Shown here: positions 27,002 through 34,784 of the stretch, one piece after another
How positions within the stretch are numbered: position 1 is the stretch's first letter
Layout of the letters: each line of letters starts with the position of its first letter
Position numbers and translations under genes: made by a program
Notes under the pieces: generated by a model
What the model saw: the letters and a program-made list of their open reading frames with translations, nothing else
The model's database searches: none
What the model was told of the DNA's origin: nothing
From: Polynucleobacter sp. MWH-Spelu-300-X4
GTDB taxonomy: Bacteria > Pseudomonadota > Gammaproteobacteria > Burkholderiales > Burkholderiaceae
Assembly: GCF_018687515.1 (NCBI RefSeq)
Contig: NZ_CP061294.1
Location: 806,001 to 870,000 of the forward strand
DNA: 64,000 nt
Reading direction: 5' to 3'

Positions 27002-27975
27002 TCATGGAATTTTTCGCCAATCTATATTCTCAAGTTCAAGACTGGATGATGCAGGCGGTTGTTATTCCCTTGTTATATGCCATTGATGGGATGAGTTATG
27101 CGGAAGATTCTGTCAATGCTCTGGATTGGTTCTTATTTGGAGCCATTCAAATCATCATCATCGTGTTGGTATTGGCGCCACTCGAACGCTTTATACCCGT
27201 TGAAACTTATGATTCAGAAAAAGTTGCTAAATCTACTATCTCTAAATCTAGATACGTGGATGTCTTCTACACCTTGATTCATAGGTTAGGGGTGGTAAAG
27301 CTCATTTTATTTTTATTATTCTCAGATGTTTTTTTCGCTCTAGACGGACAATTGCATGATCTTGGGTTTCATCGATTTAATGTGGAATCTTGGTGGCCTG
27401 GCGTGACTTCGATTCCTTGGGTGAGCTTTTTAATCTATTTGGTGATATTAGACTTTGGCGAGTATCTCTACCATCGGGCATCTCATCAGTGGAATTGGTG
27501 GTGGCAATTACATGCCTTGCACCATAGCCAACCTTACATGAGTGTGTGGACTGATAACAGGAACCATCTGATTGATGATGTGGGGCATTCTTTTGCTTTC
27601 GCTATTTTGGCTTTAATGATTGGCGTTGAGCCCTCACAATATATTTGGCTAATTGCTATTAGTCAGTTAATACAGAGTTGGCAGCACGGCAATCTCAACA
27701 TAACGCATGGTATTTTTAAATATGTATTAATTTCTCCACGCTATCATCGCCTGCATCATGCGATTGGTATGGGGTATGAAGTACCCGGCAAGCCTGGTGT
27801 TTTAGGTGGCTGTAACTTTGGTATTTTGTTTCCCTGGTGGGATATCTTATTTAAAACAGCCATCTTCGATCAGGCTGCTTATCCAACAGGTGTTCGCGGA
27901 ATGACTGTGAGTAACAATCCTTTGGTACAACAGTGGCAGGGTATAAAACACTCCATGAAAACATTCTTTAAATAA
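26998..27975 (+). CDS. Sterol desaturase / fatty acid hydroxylase family protein
   Basis: A 325-residue integral membrane protein of the fatty-acid-hydroxylase superfamily, di-iron oxygenases of lipid substrates. Hydrophobic helices flank the His motifs HRASH (near 159), HALHH (near 172) and HRLHH (near 250), plus HLIDDVGH between them. The substrate cannot be read from the sequence. The ATG overlaps the previous stop as ATGA; a second in-frame Met follows two codons later. Confidence 0.9.
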   Translation: MIMEFFANLYSQVQDWMMQAVVIPLLYAIDGMSYAEDSVNALDWFLFGAIQIIIIVLVLAPLERFIPVETYDSEKVAKSTISKSRYVDVFYTLIHRLGVVKLILFLLFSDVFFALDGQLHDLGFHRFNVESWWPGVTSIPWVSFLIYLVILDFGEYLYHRASHQWNWWWQLHALHHSQPYMSVWTDNRNHLIDDVGHSFAFAILALMIGVEPSQYIWLIAISQLIQSWQHGNLNITHGIFKYVLISPRYHRLHHAIGMGYEVPGKPGVLGGCNFGILFPWWDILFKTAIFDQAAYPTGVRGMTVSNNPLVQQWQGIKHSMKTFFK

Positions 27976-27993
27976 AACAGATAGGAGGTTGAT

Positions 27994-28806
27994 TTGTTAA
28001 GAGCTTTTGGCCTATCAATCGTAGGCATCTTCCATCCCAAGATGCTATGGCTAACTATCCGTCCATTTTTAGTAATTAGCGTCCTATGGGGCATGCTGTT
28101 CTTTTTTATGTGGGAACCAGCACTAGAGAGCATTCGTATTTTTATAACAACTTCTTTTCTGACTGCTTGGCTATCAGATGTGATGTCAGCAACGGGTTGG
28201 GATGAGATTCGCGCTGTAATGGCACCTTTGTTATTGGTTATTTTTCTTATCCCATTTATTACGATTTCTTTATTGGCGTTTGTGGCATTTACATCTGTGC
28301 CCGCTGTCGTTCGCTATTTAATAAAACAACCCAATTATGCGCAACTCTATGAAGCACATGGCGGTAGTTTGTTGGGCAGTGTGGGCTATGCCTTTTTATC
28401 GATATTTATTTGTTTGGGGATTGTTTTTTTGACTTTCCCTATTTGGTGGATTCCTCCAATGGTCTCTGTTATACCCCCATTAATTTGGGGTTGGTTAACG
28501 ATGCGTTTGATGACTTATGACGTATTAGCGAGACATGCTAGCGAAGATGAGCGTGTTGCCTTAATGGAGGCCCATCGCTGGCAACTATTAGCAATGGGAA
28601 TTATTTCAGGTCTGTTCGGAGCAGTTCCTACTTTCTTCTGGGCAACATCTGCGATAGCTTTTGTATTCTTTCCAGTGGTGTCTTTTATGGCGCTTTGGAT
28701 TTATTCACTAGTATTTATTTTTTCGGCATTGTGGTTTGGACATTATTTATTAGATGCCTTAAAAGTTTATCGAGCAACGAATGGGGTTTCTATACATGTC
28801 AACTGA
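27994..28806 (+). CDS. EI24-domain (CysZ-like) membrane protein
   Basis: A 270-residue membrane protein with about six helices, including FLVISVLWGMLFFFMW, LLLVIFLIPFITISLLAFVA and FLSIFICLGIVFLTFPIWWI. The layout fits the EI24 family, to which the sulfate permease CysZ belongs. The start is a TTG at 27994 supported by a perfect AGGAGG five bases upstream. It lies 18 bases after the hydroxylase gene and overlaps the next gene. A transport role is possible but not shown; cys genes are absent nearby. Confidence 0.82.
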   Translation: MLRAFGLSIVGIFHPKMLWLTIRPFLVISVLWGMLFFFMWEPALESIRIFITTSFLTAWLSDVMSATGWDEIRAVMAPLLLVIFLIPFITISLLAFVAFTSVPAVVRYLIKQPNYAQLYEAHGGSLLGSVGYAFLSIFICLGIVFLTFPIWWIPPMVSVIPPLIWGWLTMRLMTYDVLARHASEDERVALMEAHRWQLLAMGIISGLFGAVPTFFWATSAIAFVFFPVVSFMALWIYSLVFIFSALWFGHYLLDALKVYRATNGVSIHVN

Positions 28807-29620
28807 ACTAATGAATAGAAGATTTAGATTAATAGTTGTGGGTGATGAAATTTTGTCAGGTAAGAGACAAGATAAACATTTATCCAAATTAATTGAATTA
28901 CTCTCAGAGCGTGGTTTGATGATGAGTGGTGCTGAATATATCGGTGATGAGCCTGAACTAATTACAGCTACTTTGAGCCGCAGTTTTAGTACAGGTGATG
29001 TGGTTTTTAGTACAGGTGGTATCGGTGCAACACCGGATGACCATACGAGACAATGTGCAGCAAATGCTTTAGGGTTGTCTTTGAGTCTTCATTCTGAGGC
29101 ACAACAATTGATTGCTGGTCGAATTTTGTCGATGGCTGAAGGCGACCCTGTCAAAGGGGATTTAACGACAGCAGACAATCAGCAACGCATGAAGATGGGG
29201 GAGTTTCCAGTTGGAAGTCAAATTATTCCTAACTCATATAATCAGATTCCTGGGTTTTCAATTAAAGAGCACTATTTTTTGCCTGGATTTCCAGTGATGG
29301 CAGCTCCCATGATGGCTTGGGTGCTAGATACTTATTACAAAGATTTATTCCATCAAGTTGATTTTGTGGAAAAAGGTTTCATTGTTCCTTTGGCAATGGA
29401 ATCTAGTTTGACACCATTGATGGAAAGCATTGAAAATAGCTACCCTGGCATTAAGGTATTTAGCTTGCCTTCGGTGGGGGATCCTAGCAGAGGTGGGGTG
29501 TTTTCTAAACGCCATATTGAGTTAGGGGTGAAGGGGGGAGCCGCTTTGGTTGATAAGGCGTTACCTGTACTTCGAAAGGGTGTTTCTGATTTGGGCCATG
29601 AAATACATGATTTGCCCTAA
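28796..29620 (+). CDS. CinA-like molybdopterin-binding-domain protein
   Basis: A protein of about 274 residues with the MoaB/MogA-like fold found at the N-terminus of CinA: LIVVGDEILSGKRQDKHLSKL, VVFSTGGIGATPDDHTRQ and HYFLPGFPVMAAPMMAW. The C-terminal nicotinamide-nucleotide deamidase domain of full CinA is absent, so this is the short single-domain form. The start could be 28781, 28796 or 28811; 28796 is chosen. It overlaps the EI24-like gene and is the last gene of the five-gene unit. Confidence 0.85.
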   Translation: MSTELMNRRFRLIVVGDEILSGKRQDKHLSKLIELLSERGLMMSGAEYIGDEPELITATLSRSFSTGDVVFSTGGIGATPDDHTRQCAANALGLSLSLHSEAQQLIAGRILSMAEGDPVKGDLTTADNQQRMKMGEFPVGSQIIPNSYNQIPGFSIKEHYFLPGFPVMAAPMMAWVLDTYYKDLFHQVDFVEKGFIVPLAMESSLTPLMESIENSYPGIKVFSLPSVGDPSRGGVFSKRHIELGVKGGAALVDKALPVLRKGVSDLGHEIHDLP

Positions 29621-29660
29621 TTTAGGGATTTATGTTGCCTAAGCGCCTTTATTGTGCATA

Positions 29661-29681
29661 TTTGCACCAATATGGTGCAAA
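29661..29681 (+). promoter_or_regulatory. NtrC-binding site upstream of glnA
   Basis: A perfect palindrome TTGCACCA-ATA-TGGTGCAA (flanked by one more T/A pair) matches the NtrC consensus TGCACC-N5-GGTGCA. Its centre is about 97 bases before the predicted sigma-54 start of glnA, a normal enhancer distance. Confidence 0.88.
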
Positions 29682-29741
29682 TTATCAGAGTCCTGCTAAA
29701 TTGTTGGCTTAAAATGCCAACAAAGATGTAGAGCATGTCTT

Positions 29742-29757
29742 TGGCATGCTTTGTGCA
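29742..29757 (+). promoter_or_regulatory. Sigma-54 (-24/-12) promoter of glnA
   Basis: TGGCATGCTTTGTGCA has the GG-N10-GC spacing of sigma-54 promoters (GG at 29743-29744, GC at 29755-29756). Transcription would start near 29768, giving a leader of about 60 bases before the glnA ATG. The NtrC palindrome upstream supports the call. Confidence 0.8.
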
Positions 29758-29828
29758 TAGATTTGTATTAGCTGGTTGCTAAATAATATTTAGTGATTAA
29801 TTTGAGATTGTTCCAACAGGAGAGTTGC

Positions 29829-31247
29829 ATGACCACGAAGACCGTCGCAGATGTAATGAAGCTTGCGAAAGAAAAGGAAGTTACTTTTGTTGATTTCCGT
29901 TTTACTGATACTAAAGGTAAAGAACAGCACGTGAGCGTGCCTGTATCTCACTTTGATGAAGATAAATTTGAGAGTGGTCATGCATTTGACGGCTCTTCAA
30001 TCGCCGGCTGGAAAGGTATTGAAGCATCAGATATGTTGTTGATGCCTGATCCTGCAACAGCTTATATCGACCCATTCTATGAAGAGCCAACATTGGTTCT
30101 TTCATGTGATGTTATTGAACCATCTGATGGCAAAGGTTACGACCGTGACCCACGTTCTATTGCTAAACGTGCTGAAGCTTATTTAAAGAGTACGGGTATT
30201 GGTGATACAGCATACTTTGGTCCAGAGCCAGAATTTTTCGTATTTGACGGCGTAACTTGGGGTAACGACATGCAAGGTTGTTTCTTCAAGATTGAATCTG
30301 AAGAGGCTCCATGGTCATCAGCAACAGCTTTTGAACACGGTAACTCAGGGCACCGTCCAGGTAAAAAAGGTGGTTACTTCCCAGTAGCGCCAGTGGATAC
30401 GTTCCAAGATATGCGTTCAGAAATGTGCTTGATTTTGGAATCTTTAGGTATTCCAGTTGAAGTACATCACCATGAAGTTGCTGGCCAAGGTCAGAACGAA
30501 TTGGGTACAAAATTCAGCACATTGGTAGAGCGTGCTGACTGGACAATTCTACAAAAGTACGTGATTCAAAACGTTGCTCATGCTTACGGCAAGACAGCGA
30601 CATTTATGCCAAAACCAATCGTTGGTGACAACGGTTCTGGTATGCACGTTCACCAATCTATTTGGAAAGATGGCCAGAACTTGTTCGCAGGTAATGGTTA
30701 CGCAGGTTTGTCTGATACTGCTTTGTACTACATCGGCGGTATTATTAAACACGCTCGTGCATTGAATGCGATTACAAACCCAGGTACTAACTCATACAAG
30801 CGTTTAGTTCCAGGTTTTGAAGCACCAGTTAAGTTAGCTTACTCAGCACGTAACCGTTCAGCTTCAATTCGTATTCCACACGTTGCAAATCCTAAGGGTC
30901 GTCGTATTGAAACTCGTTTCCCAGACCCATTGGCTAACCCATACTTGTGTTTTGCTGCATTAATGATGGCTGGTTTAGACGGTATTCAAAACAAGATTCA
31001 TCCAGGAGAAGCAGCTGATAAGAACTTGTATGACTTGCCACCAGAAGAAGATGCAAAGATTCCAACAGTATGTAACAGCTTGGATCAAGCTCTTGAGGCA
31101 TTGAATGCTGACCGTGAGTTCTTAACTCGTGGTGGTGTATTCACGCACTCAATGTTAGATGCGTACATCGAGTTGAAGATGGAAGAAGTTACACGCTTCC
31201 GTATGGCTGCTCACCCAGTCGAATTCGATATGTACTACTCACTCTAA
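29829..31247 (+). CDS. glnA: Glutamine synthetase type I
   Basis: GlnA makes glutamine from glutamate, ammonia and ATP, and is the main ammonia-assimilating enzyme. The 472-residue length, the [17 protein letters not shown] loop, [11 protein letters not shown], the [12 protein letters not shown] segment, the ATP-binding KAP-type segment and the NRSASIRIP motif are typical. NLYDLPPEE carries the tyrosine adenylylated by GlnE, so the enzyme is of the covalently regulated GSI-beta type. The ATG at 29829 follows AGGAG by 6 bases; an earlier in-frame ATG (29793) has no such site. An NtrC box and a sigma-54 promoter lie upstream, and ntrB and ntrC lie downstream. Confidence 0.98.
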   Translation: MTTKTVADVMKLAKEKEVTFVDFRFTDTKGKEQHVSVPVSHFDEDKFESGHAFDGSSIAGWKGIEASDMLLMPDPATAYIDPFYEEPTLVLSCDVIEPSDGKGYDRDPRSIAKRAEAYLKSTGIGDTAYFGPEPEFFVFDGVTWGNDMQGCFFKIESEEAPWSSATAFEHGNSGHRPGKKGGYFPVAPVDTFQDMRSEMCLILESLGIPVEVHHHEVAGQGQNELGTKFSTLVERADWTILQKYVIQNVAHAYGKTATFMPKPIVGDNGSGMHVHQSIWKDGQNLFAGNGYAGLSDTALYYIGGIIKHARALNAITNPGTNSYKRLVPGFEAPVKLAYSARNRSASIRIPHVANPKGRRIETRFPDPLANPYLCFAALMMAGLDGIQNKIHPGEAADKNLYDLPPEEDAKIPTVCNSLDQALEALNADREFLTRGGVFTHSMLDAYIELKMEEVTRFRMAAHPVEFDMYYSL

Positions 31248-31273
31248 TTGGTCGAGTTAAGGGAAGCGCAGTA

Positions 31274-32398
31274 ATGGTGCGCAAACCGGTAGAAGGGGCA
31301 GCCGAGGCTGCCCTTTTTTCTCCCTACGCCGCTTGGAATCAGTTACCCAATGCTGTTCTAGTGGTTGATTACCCTCGTCAAATAGTTATCTATGCAAACT
31401 CTGCAGCAGAAGTTAGTTTGGATATATCTAGTAAGCTGCTTGAGGGTTTAAAAATTCATGATGTCTTTGGGGATAATCCAGAGCTTATTAATATGCTTGA
31501 TGCTGTTGTGGGGGAGCATGTTAATGCCCAGCGCCAAGATTTATTACTAGGGCCAGGTCCATCAAGGGCAGATCATGAGCCCATTAATGCTCATGTGGTT
31601 GTGGGTGCTTTAGATCAGCCTAATTCGGTATTAATTGAATGGTTACCATTAGATCAACAAATTCGTAGTGAAAGAGATGCACGTTTAGTTCAGCAAGTAG
31701 AGGCTAATAAAGCACTAATGCGTAATCTTGCTCATGAGATTAAAAATCCATTGGGTGGCATTAGAGGAGCGGCTCAGTTATTAGAGTACGAGCTTGATAA
31801 CAAAGGTCTACATGAGTACACGCAAGTCATCATTAAAGAGTCTGATCGATTGCAAACCCTAGTAGATAGATTGTTAGCGCCTCATCGAAAGCAACACATT
31901 GATGAATATTTAAATATTCATGAAGTATTAGAGCGGGTGAGAAGTGTGGTTCTTGCTGAGTTCCCAACTGGTTTAAGCATTAAACGTAATTACGACATTA
32001 GCTTGCCTGATTTATTAGGTGACAAGGAAGCCTTAATCCAAGCGGTATTGAATGTTGTTCATAACGCTGCTCAAGCTTTACGAGATCGTATTGAACAGGG
32101 TGATGCAGTTATTGAATTAAGTACGAGAGTTGCCAGGAATGTGACTATTTCCAAGCAACGCTACAAACTGGCATTAGATTTGCATGTAACAGATAACGGG
32201 CCTGGTATTCCAGAGGAGATTAGAGACAAAATCTTTTTCCCTCTTGTATCAGGTAAAGAAGGCGGTAGTGGTCTTGGTTTAACTTTAGCTCAAACTTATG
32301 TGCAACAGCACTTTGGGTTTATTGCATGCACAAGTAAGCCGGGTTATACCGATTTTCAAATGCAATTGCCTTTCCGCATTAAAAGCGGGGATGCTTAA
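31274..32398 (+). CDS. ntrB: Nitrogen regulation sensor histidine kinase NtrB (GlnL)
   Basis: NtrB phosphorylates and dephosphorylates NtrC under control of PII proteins. The 374 residues have no membrane helix. An N-terminal PAS domain (QLPNAVLVVDYPRQIVIYAN) is followed by the H-box LAHEIKNPLGGIRGAAQLL with the phospho-acceptor His near residue 154, and by HATPase boxes (VVHNAAQAL, VTDNGPGIPEEI, GSGLGLTLAQTY). The ATG at 31274 follows AGGGA by about 10 bases. No better start exists downstream, although codons 8-15 coincide with a terminator hairpin. ntrC follows after 20 bases. Confidence 0.95.
   Translation: MVRKPVEGAAEAALFSPYAAWNQLPNAVLVVDYPRQIVIYANSAAEVSLDISSKLLEGLKIHDVFGDNPELINMLDAVVGEHVNAQRQDLLLGPGPSRADHEPINAHVVVGALDQPNSVLIEWLPLDQQIRSERDARLVQQVEANKALMRNLAHEIKNPLGGIRGAAQLLEYELDNKGLHEYTQVIIKESDRLQTLVDRLLAPHRKQHIDEYLNIHEVLERVRSVVLAEFPTGLSIKRNYDISLPDLLGDKEALIQAVLNVVHNAAQALRDRIEQGDAVIELSTRVARNVTISKQRYKLALDLHVTDNGPGIPEEIRDKIFFPLVSGKEGGSGLGLTLAQTYVQQHFGFIACTSKPGYTDFQMQLPFRIKSGDA
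31295..31319 (+). terminator. Terminator/attenuator after glnA, inside the start of ntrB
   Basis: GGGCAGCC-GA-GGCTGCCC followed by TTTTTT is a textbook intrinsic terminator. It lies 48 bases after the glnA stop and within codons 8-15 of ntrB (encoding GAAEAALF). It should stop most glnA transcripts and let a fraction read into ntrB-ntrC; ribosomes starting ntrB could disrupt it. Confidence 0.85.
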
Positions 32399-32418
32399 TA
32401 GGATATTAGGAATTTAAT

Positions 32419-33855
32419 ATGAAACCGGTTTGGATTGTGGATGATGATCAATCAATACGCTGGGTATTAGAAAAGGCCTTGCAACGCGAGAATATGCCTT
32501 ACCGAAGTTTCACTAATCCTCAGGATGTATTAGATGCTTTTGATAAAGAAGAACCTCAAGTTTTAATTTCTGATATTCGTATGCCGCGCGGCAATGGCAT
32601 TGATTTATTGCAACAGGTTAAGGCTGAGCATCCGCATGTACCTGTGATTATCATGACAGCTTACTCTGATCTAGATTCGGCCGTATCTTCATTTCAGGGT
32701 GGGGCATTTGAGTACATAACAAAACCTTTTGATATCGCTAAATCTATTGAATTAATACGTCGCGCAGTAGAGGAGAGTCTGAGGCTACAAGAAACGACTC
32801 GTGATGTTACTGAGCGCATGCAAGAAAGTACGGAAATGCTTGGCCAGGCTCCAGCCATGCAGGATGTTTTTAGGGCGATTGGACGTCTTTCGCAATCAAA
32901 TGTAACCGTTTTGATTACAGGTGAGTCTGGCACAGGAAAAGAATTAGTAGCTAGGGCACTACATAAACACAGTCCTCGTGCAGGAGGACCTTTTATTGCT
33001 TTGAATACAGCAGCAATTCCTAAAGATCTCTTAGAGTCAGAGCTATTTGGTCATGAGAGAGGAGCATTTACAGGTGCTCAAACGATGCGCCGCGGGCGTT
33101 TTGAACAAGCAGAAGGCGGCACCTTATTTTTAGATGAAATTGGCGATATGCCATTTGATTTGCAAACAAGGCTATTGCGTGTTCTTTCTGATGGACATTT
33201 TTATAGGGTGGGGGGGCATGATTCTTTGAAATCAAATGTGCGTGTGATTGCAGCTACCCATCAAAATCTGGAGACACGCGTTGCAGAAGGGTTATTCCGA
33301 GAAGATTTATTTCATCGTTTAAATGTTATTCGCTTGAGATTGCCTTCGTTACGTGAAAGACGTGAAGATATTCCATTATTAGCTAGGCACTTTATGCAAA
33401 CTTCGGCTAAAAGTTTGGGAATGGAGGTTAAGCGTTTATCAGATGATGCTTTGACTGCTATTTCAGCACTACCTTTTCCTGGAAATGTTCGTCAACTGGA
33501 AAATCTCTGTCATTGGTTAACAGTTATGGCTCCTGCTCAGGTAATTGGACCTCAGGACTTACCCCCTGATGTGATTGTTATGGGAGCTGAGTTACCTGAA
33601 GGTGTCGAGGCGCCAATAAGTTATAAATCTACTTCTGCGGCTGATTGGGAATCTGGCTTAGCTATGGCTGCTAAACAGTTGCTCCAAGATGGTCATAGAG
33701 AAGTGTTTTCGTCATTAGAGACTAAATTTGAAAAGGCTATTCTAAGCGCTGCTCTAGAGGTAACTAGAGGGCGTAGAGTCGAGGCGGCGGAACGTTTGGG
33801 GATTGGTAGAAATACCATCACCAGAAAACTTCAAGAGCTAGGACTTGATAACTAA
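32419..33855 (+). CDS. ntrC: Nitrogen regulation response regulator NtrC (GlnG)
   Basis: NtrC is a sigma-54 enhancer-binding activator of nitrogen genes. The 478 residues comprise a receiver domain with phospho-acceptor D52 (LISDIRMP), an AAA+ domain with Walker A GESGTGKE near 168, the sigma-54-contacting GAFTGA loop near 215 and the Walker B segment [12 protein letters not shown], then a C-terminal Fis-type helix-turn-helix ([20 protein letters not shown]). The perfect NtrC palindrome upstream of glnA suggests this operon is autoregulated. Confidence 0.97.
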   Translation: MKPVWIVDDDQSIRWVLEKALQRENMPYRSFTNPQDVLDAFDKEEPQVLISDIRMPRGNGIDLLQQVKAEHPHVPVIIMTAYSDLDSAVSSFQGGAFEYITKPFDIAKSIELIRRAVEESLRLQETTRDVTERMQESTEMLGQAPAMQDVFRAIGRLSQSNVTVLITGESGTGKELVARALHKHSPRAGGPFIALNTAAIPKDLLESELFGHERGAFTGAQTMRRGRFEQAEGGTLFLDEIGDMPFDLQTRLLRVLSDGHFYRVGGHDSLKSNVRVIAATHQNLETRVAEGLFREDLFHRLNVIRLRLPSLRERREDIPLLARHFMQTSAKSLGMEVKRLSDDALTAISALPFPGNVRQLENLCHWLTVMAPAQVIGPQDLPPDVIVMGAELPEGVEAPISYKSTSAADWESGLAMAAKQLLQDGHREVFSSLETKFEKAILSAALEVTRGRRVEAAERLGIGRNTITRKLQELGLDN

Positions 33856-33891
33856 TTTATAGAGCTATTGGGTTCACTTTGGTTGGAAGCA

Positions 33892-33925
33892 AAACAAGGT
33901 TCATAATAGGAAACTTGTTTAGTTT
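33892..33925 (+). terminator. Weak candidate terminator after ntrC
   Basis: An 11-bp stem with one mismatch (AAACAAGGTTC / GAAACTTGTTT) is followed by AGTTTTT. It is AT-rich and weak, but lies in the 89-base gap between ntrC and xth. Confidence 0.4.
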
Positions 33926-33944
33926 TTGATGTTTATTTCTTGAT

Positions 33945-34784
33945 ATGTCTTCAATTCGCTTGGCCACCTGGAATGTTAATTCCATTAAAGTTCGACTTCC
34001 TCATCTTTTGCAATGGTTGAGCATGCAAGAAAAAGAACAAGCCCCTATTGATGCGGTTTGTTTACAAGAGTTGAAGCTCACAGAAGATAAATTTCCTTTT
34101 GCTGAACTTGAAGCAGCTGGTTATTACGCCTTAGTAGCTGGACAAAAAACTTATAACGGCGTGGCTTTACTGTTGAGAAAAGATTCCTTAGCCGCAACTG
34201 CTCAAGACCCTGAAACGGCTTTTTTGTCACCCACAAAAAATAATCCAAAATTTCAAGATGAACAACAACGACTAGTCTCAGCAACTGTTGCGTTTAAAGG
34301 TAGGCAGCCGATGCGTTTGATTTCCGCCTACTTTCCTAATGGTCAAGCGCCTGGAACAGAAAAGTTTTCTTATAAGATGGATTGGTTAGCAGGTCTATAT
34401 GATTGGCTAGCTGAAGAAATTGAGATTCATCCTCGCTTAGCACTTTTGGGTGATTACAACATTGCGCCAGCCGATGAAGATGTTCATGATCCTAAAGCTT
34501 GGGAAGGACAAAATTTAGTGAGCCCAGAAGAGCGTGATGCTTTTCAAGGATTAATTGATTTGGGTTTTTACGATAGCTATCGTTTATTTGAGCAATTACC
34601 CAAAAGCTTTAGCTGGTGGGATTACCGCATGATGGGCTTTAGAAGAAATGCTGGCGTTCGTATTGACCATGTACTTTTAACCAATGCATTAAAAGAAGAG
34701 TGCACCGCTAGTCGTATTGATAAAGTACCCAGGGGCTGGGAGCAACCTTCGGACCATGCCCCTGTAATTACAACGTTAGGCTAG
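33945..34784 (+). CDS. xth: Exodeoxyribonuclease III
   Basis: A class II AP endonuclease / 3'-5' exonuclease of base excision repair. The 279 residues show LATWNVNSIKVRLPHLLQWL at the start, LQELKLTEDKFP with the metal-binding Glu, GDYNIAPADEDVHDP, and the C-terminal RIDHVLLT and SDHAPV with the catalytic His. The stop lies inside the convergent prlC gene, with a 9-base overlap of the two coding ends. Confidence 0.94.
   Translation: MSSIRLATWNVNSIKVRLPHLLQWLSMQEKEQAPIDAVCLQELKLTEDKFPFAELEAAGYYALVAGQKTYNGVALLLRKDSLAATAQDPETAFLSPTKNNPKFQDEQQRLVSATVAFKGRQPMRLISAYFPNGQAPGTEKFSYKMDWLAGLYDWLAEEIEIHPRLALLGDYNIAPADEDVHDPKAWEGQNLVSPEERDAFQGLIDLGFYDSYRLFEQLPKSFSWWDYRMMGFRRNAGVRIDHVLLTNALKEECTASRIDKVPRGWEQPSDHAPVITTLG

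Noticed and set aside
29615..29627. CCCTAA-T-TTAGGG at the end of the CinA-like gene
   Set aside because: The single-base spacer cannot form a normal hairpin loop and no T-run follows.
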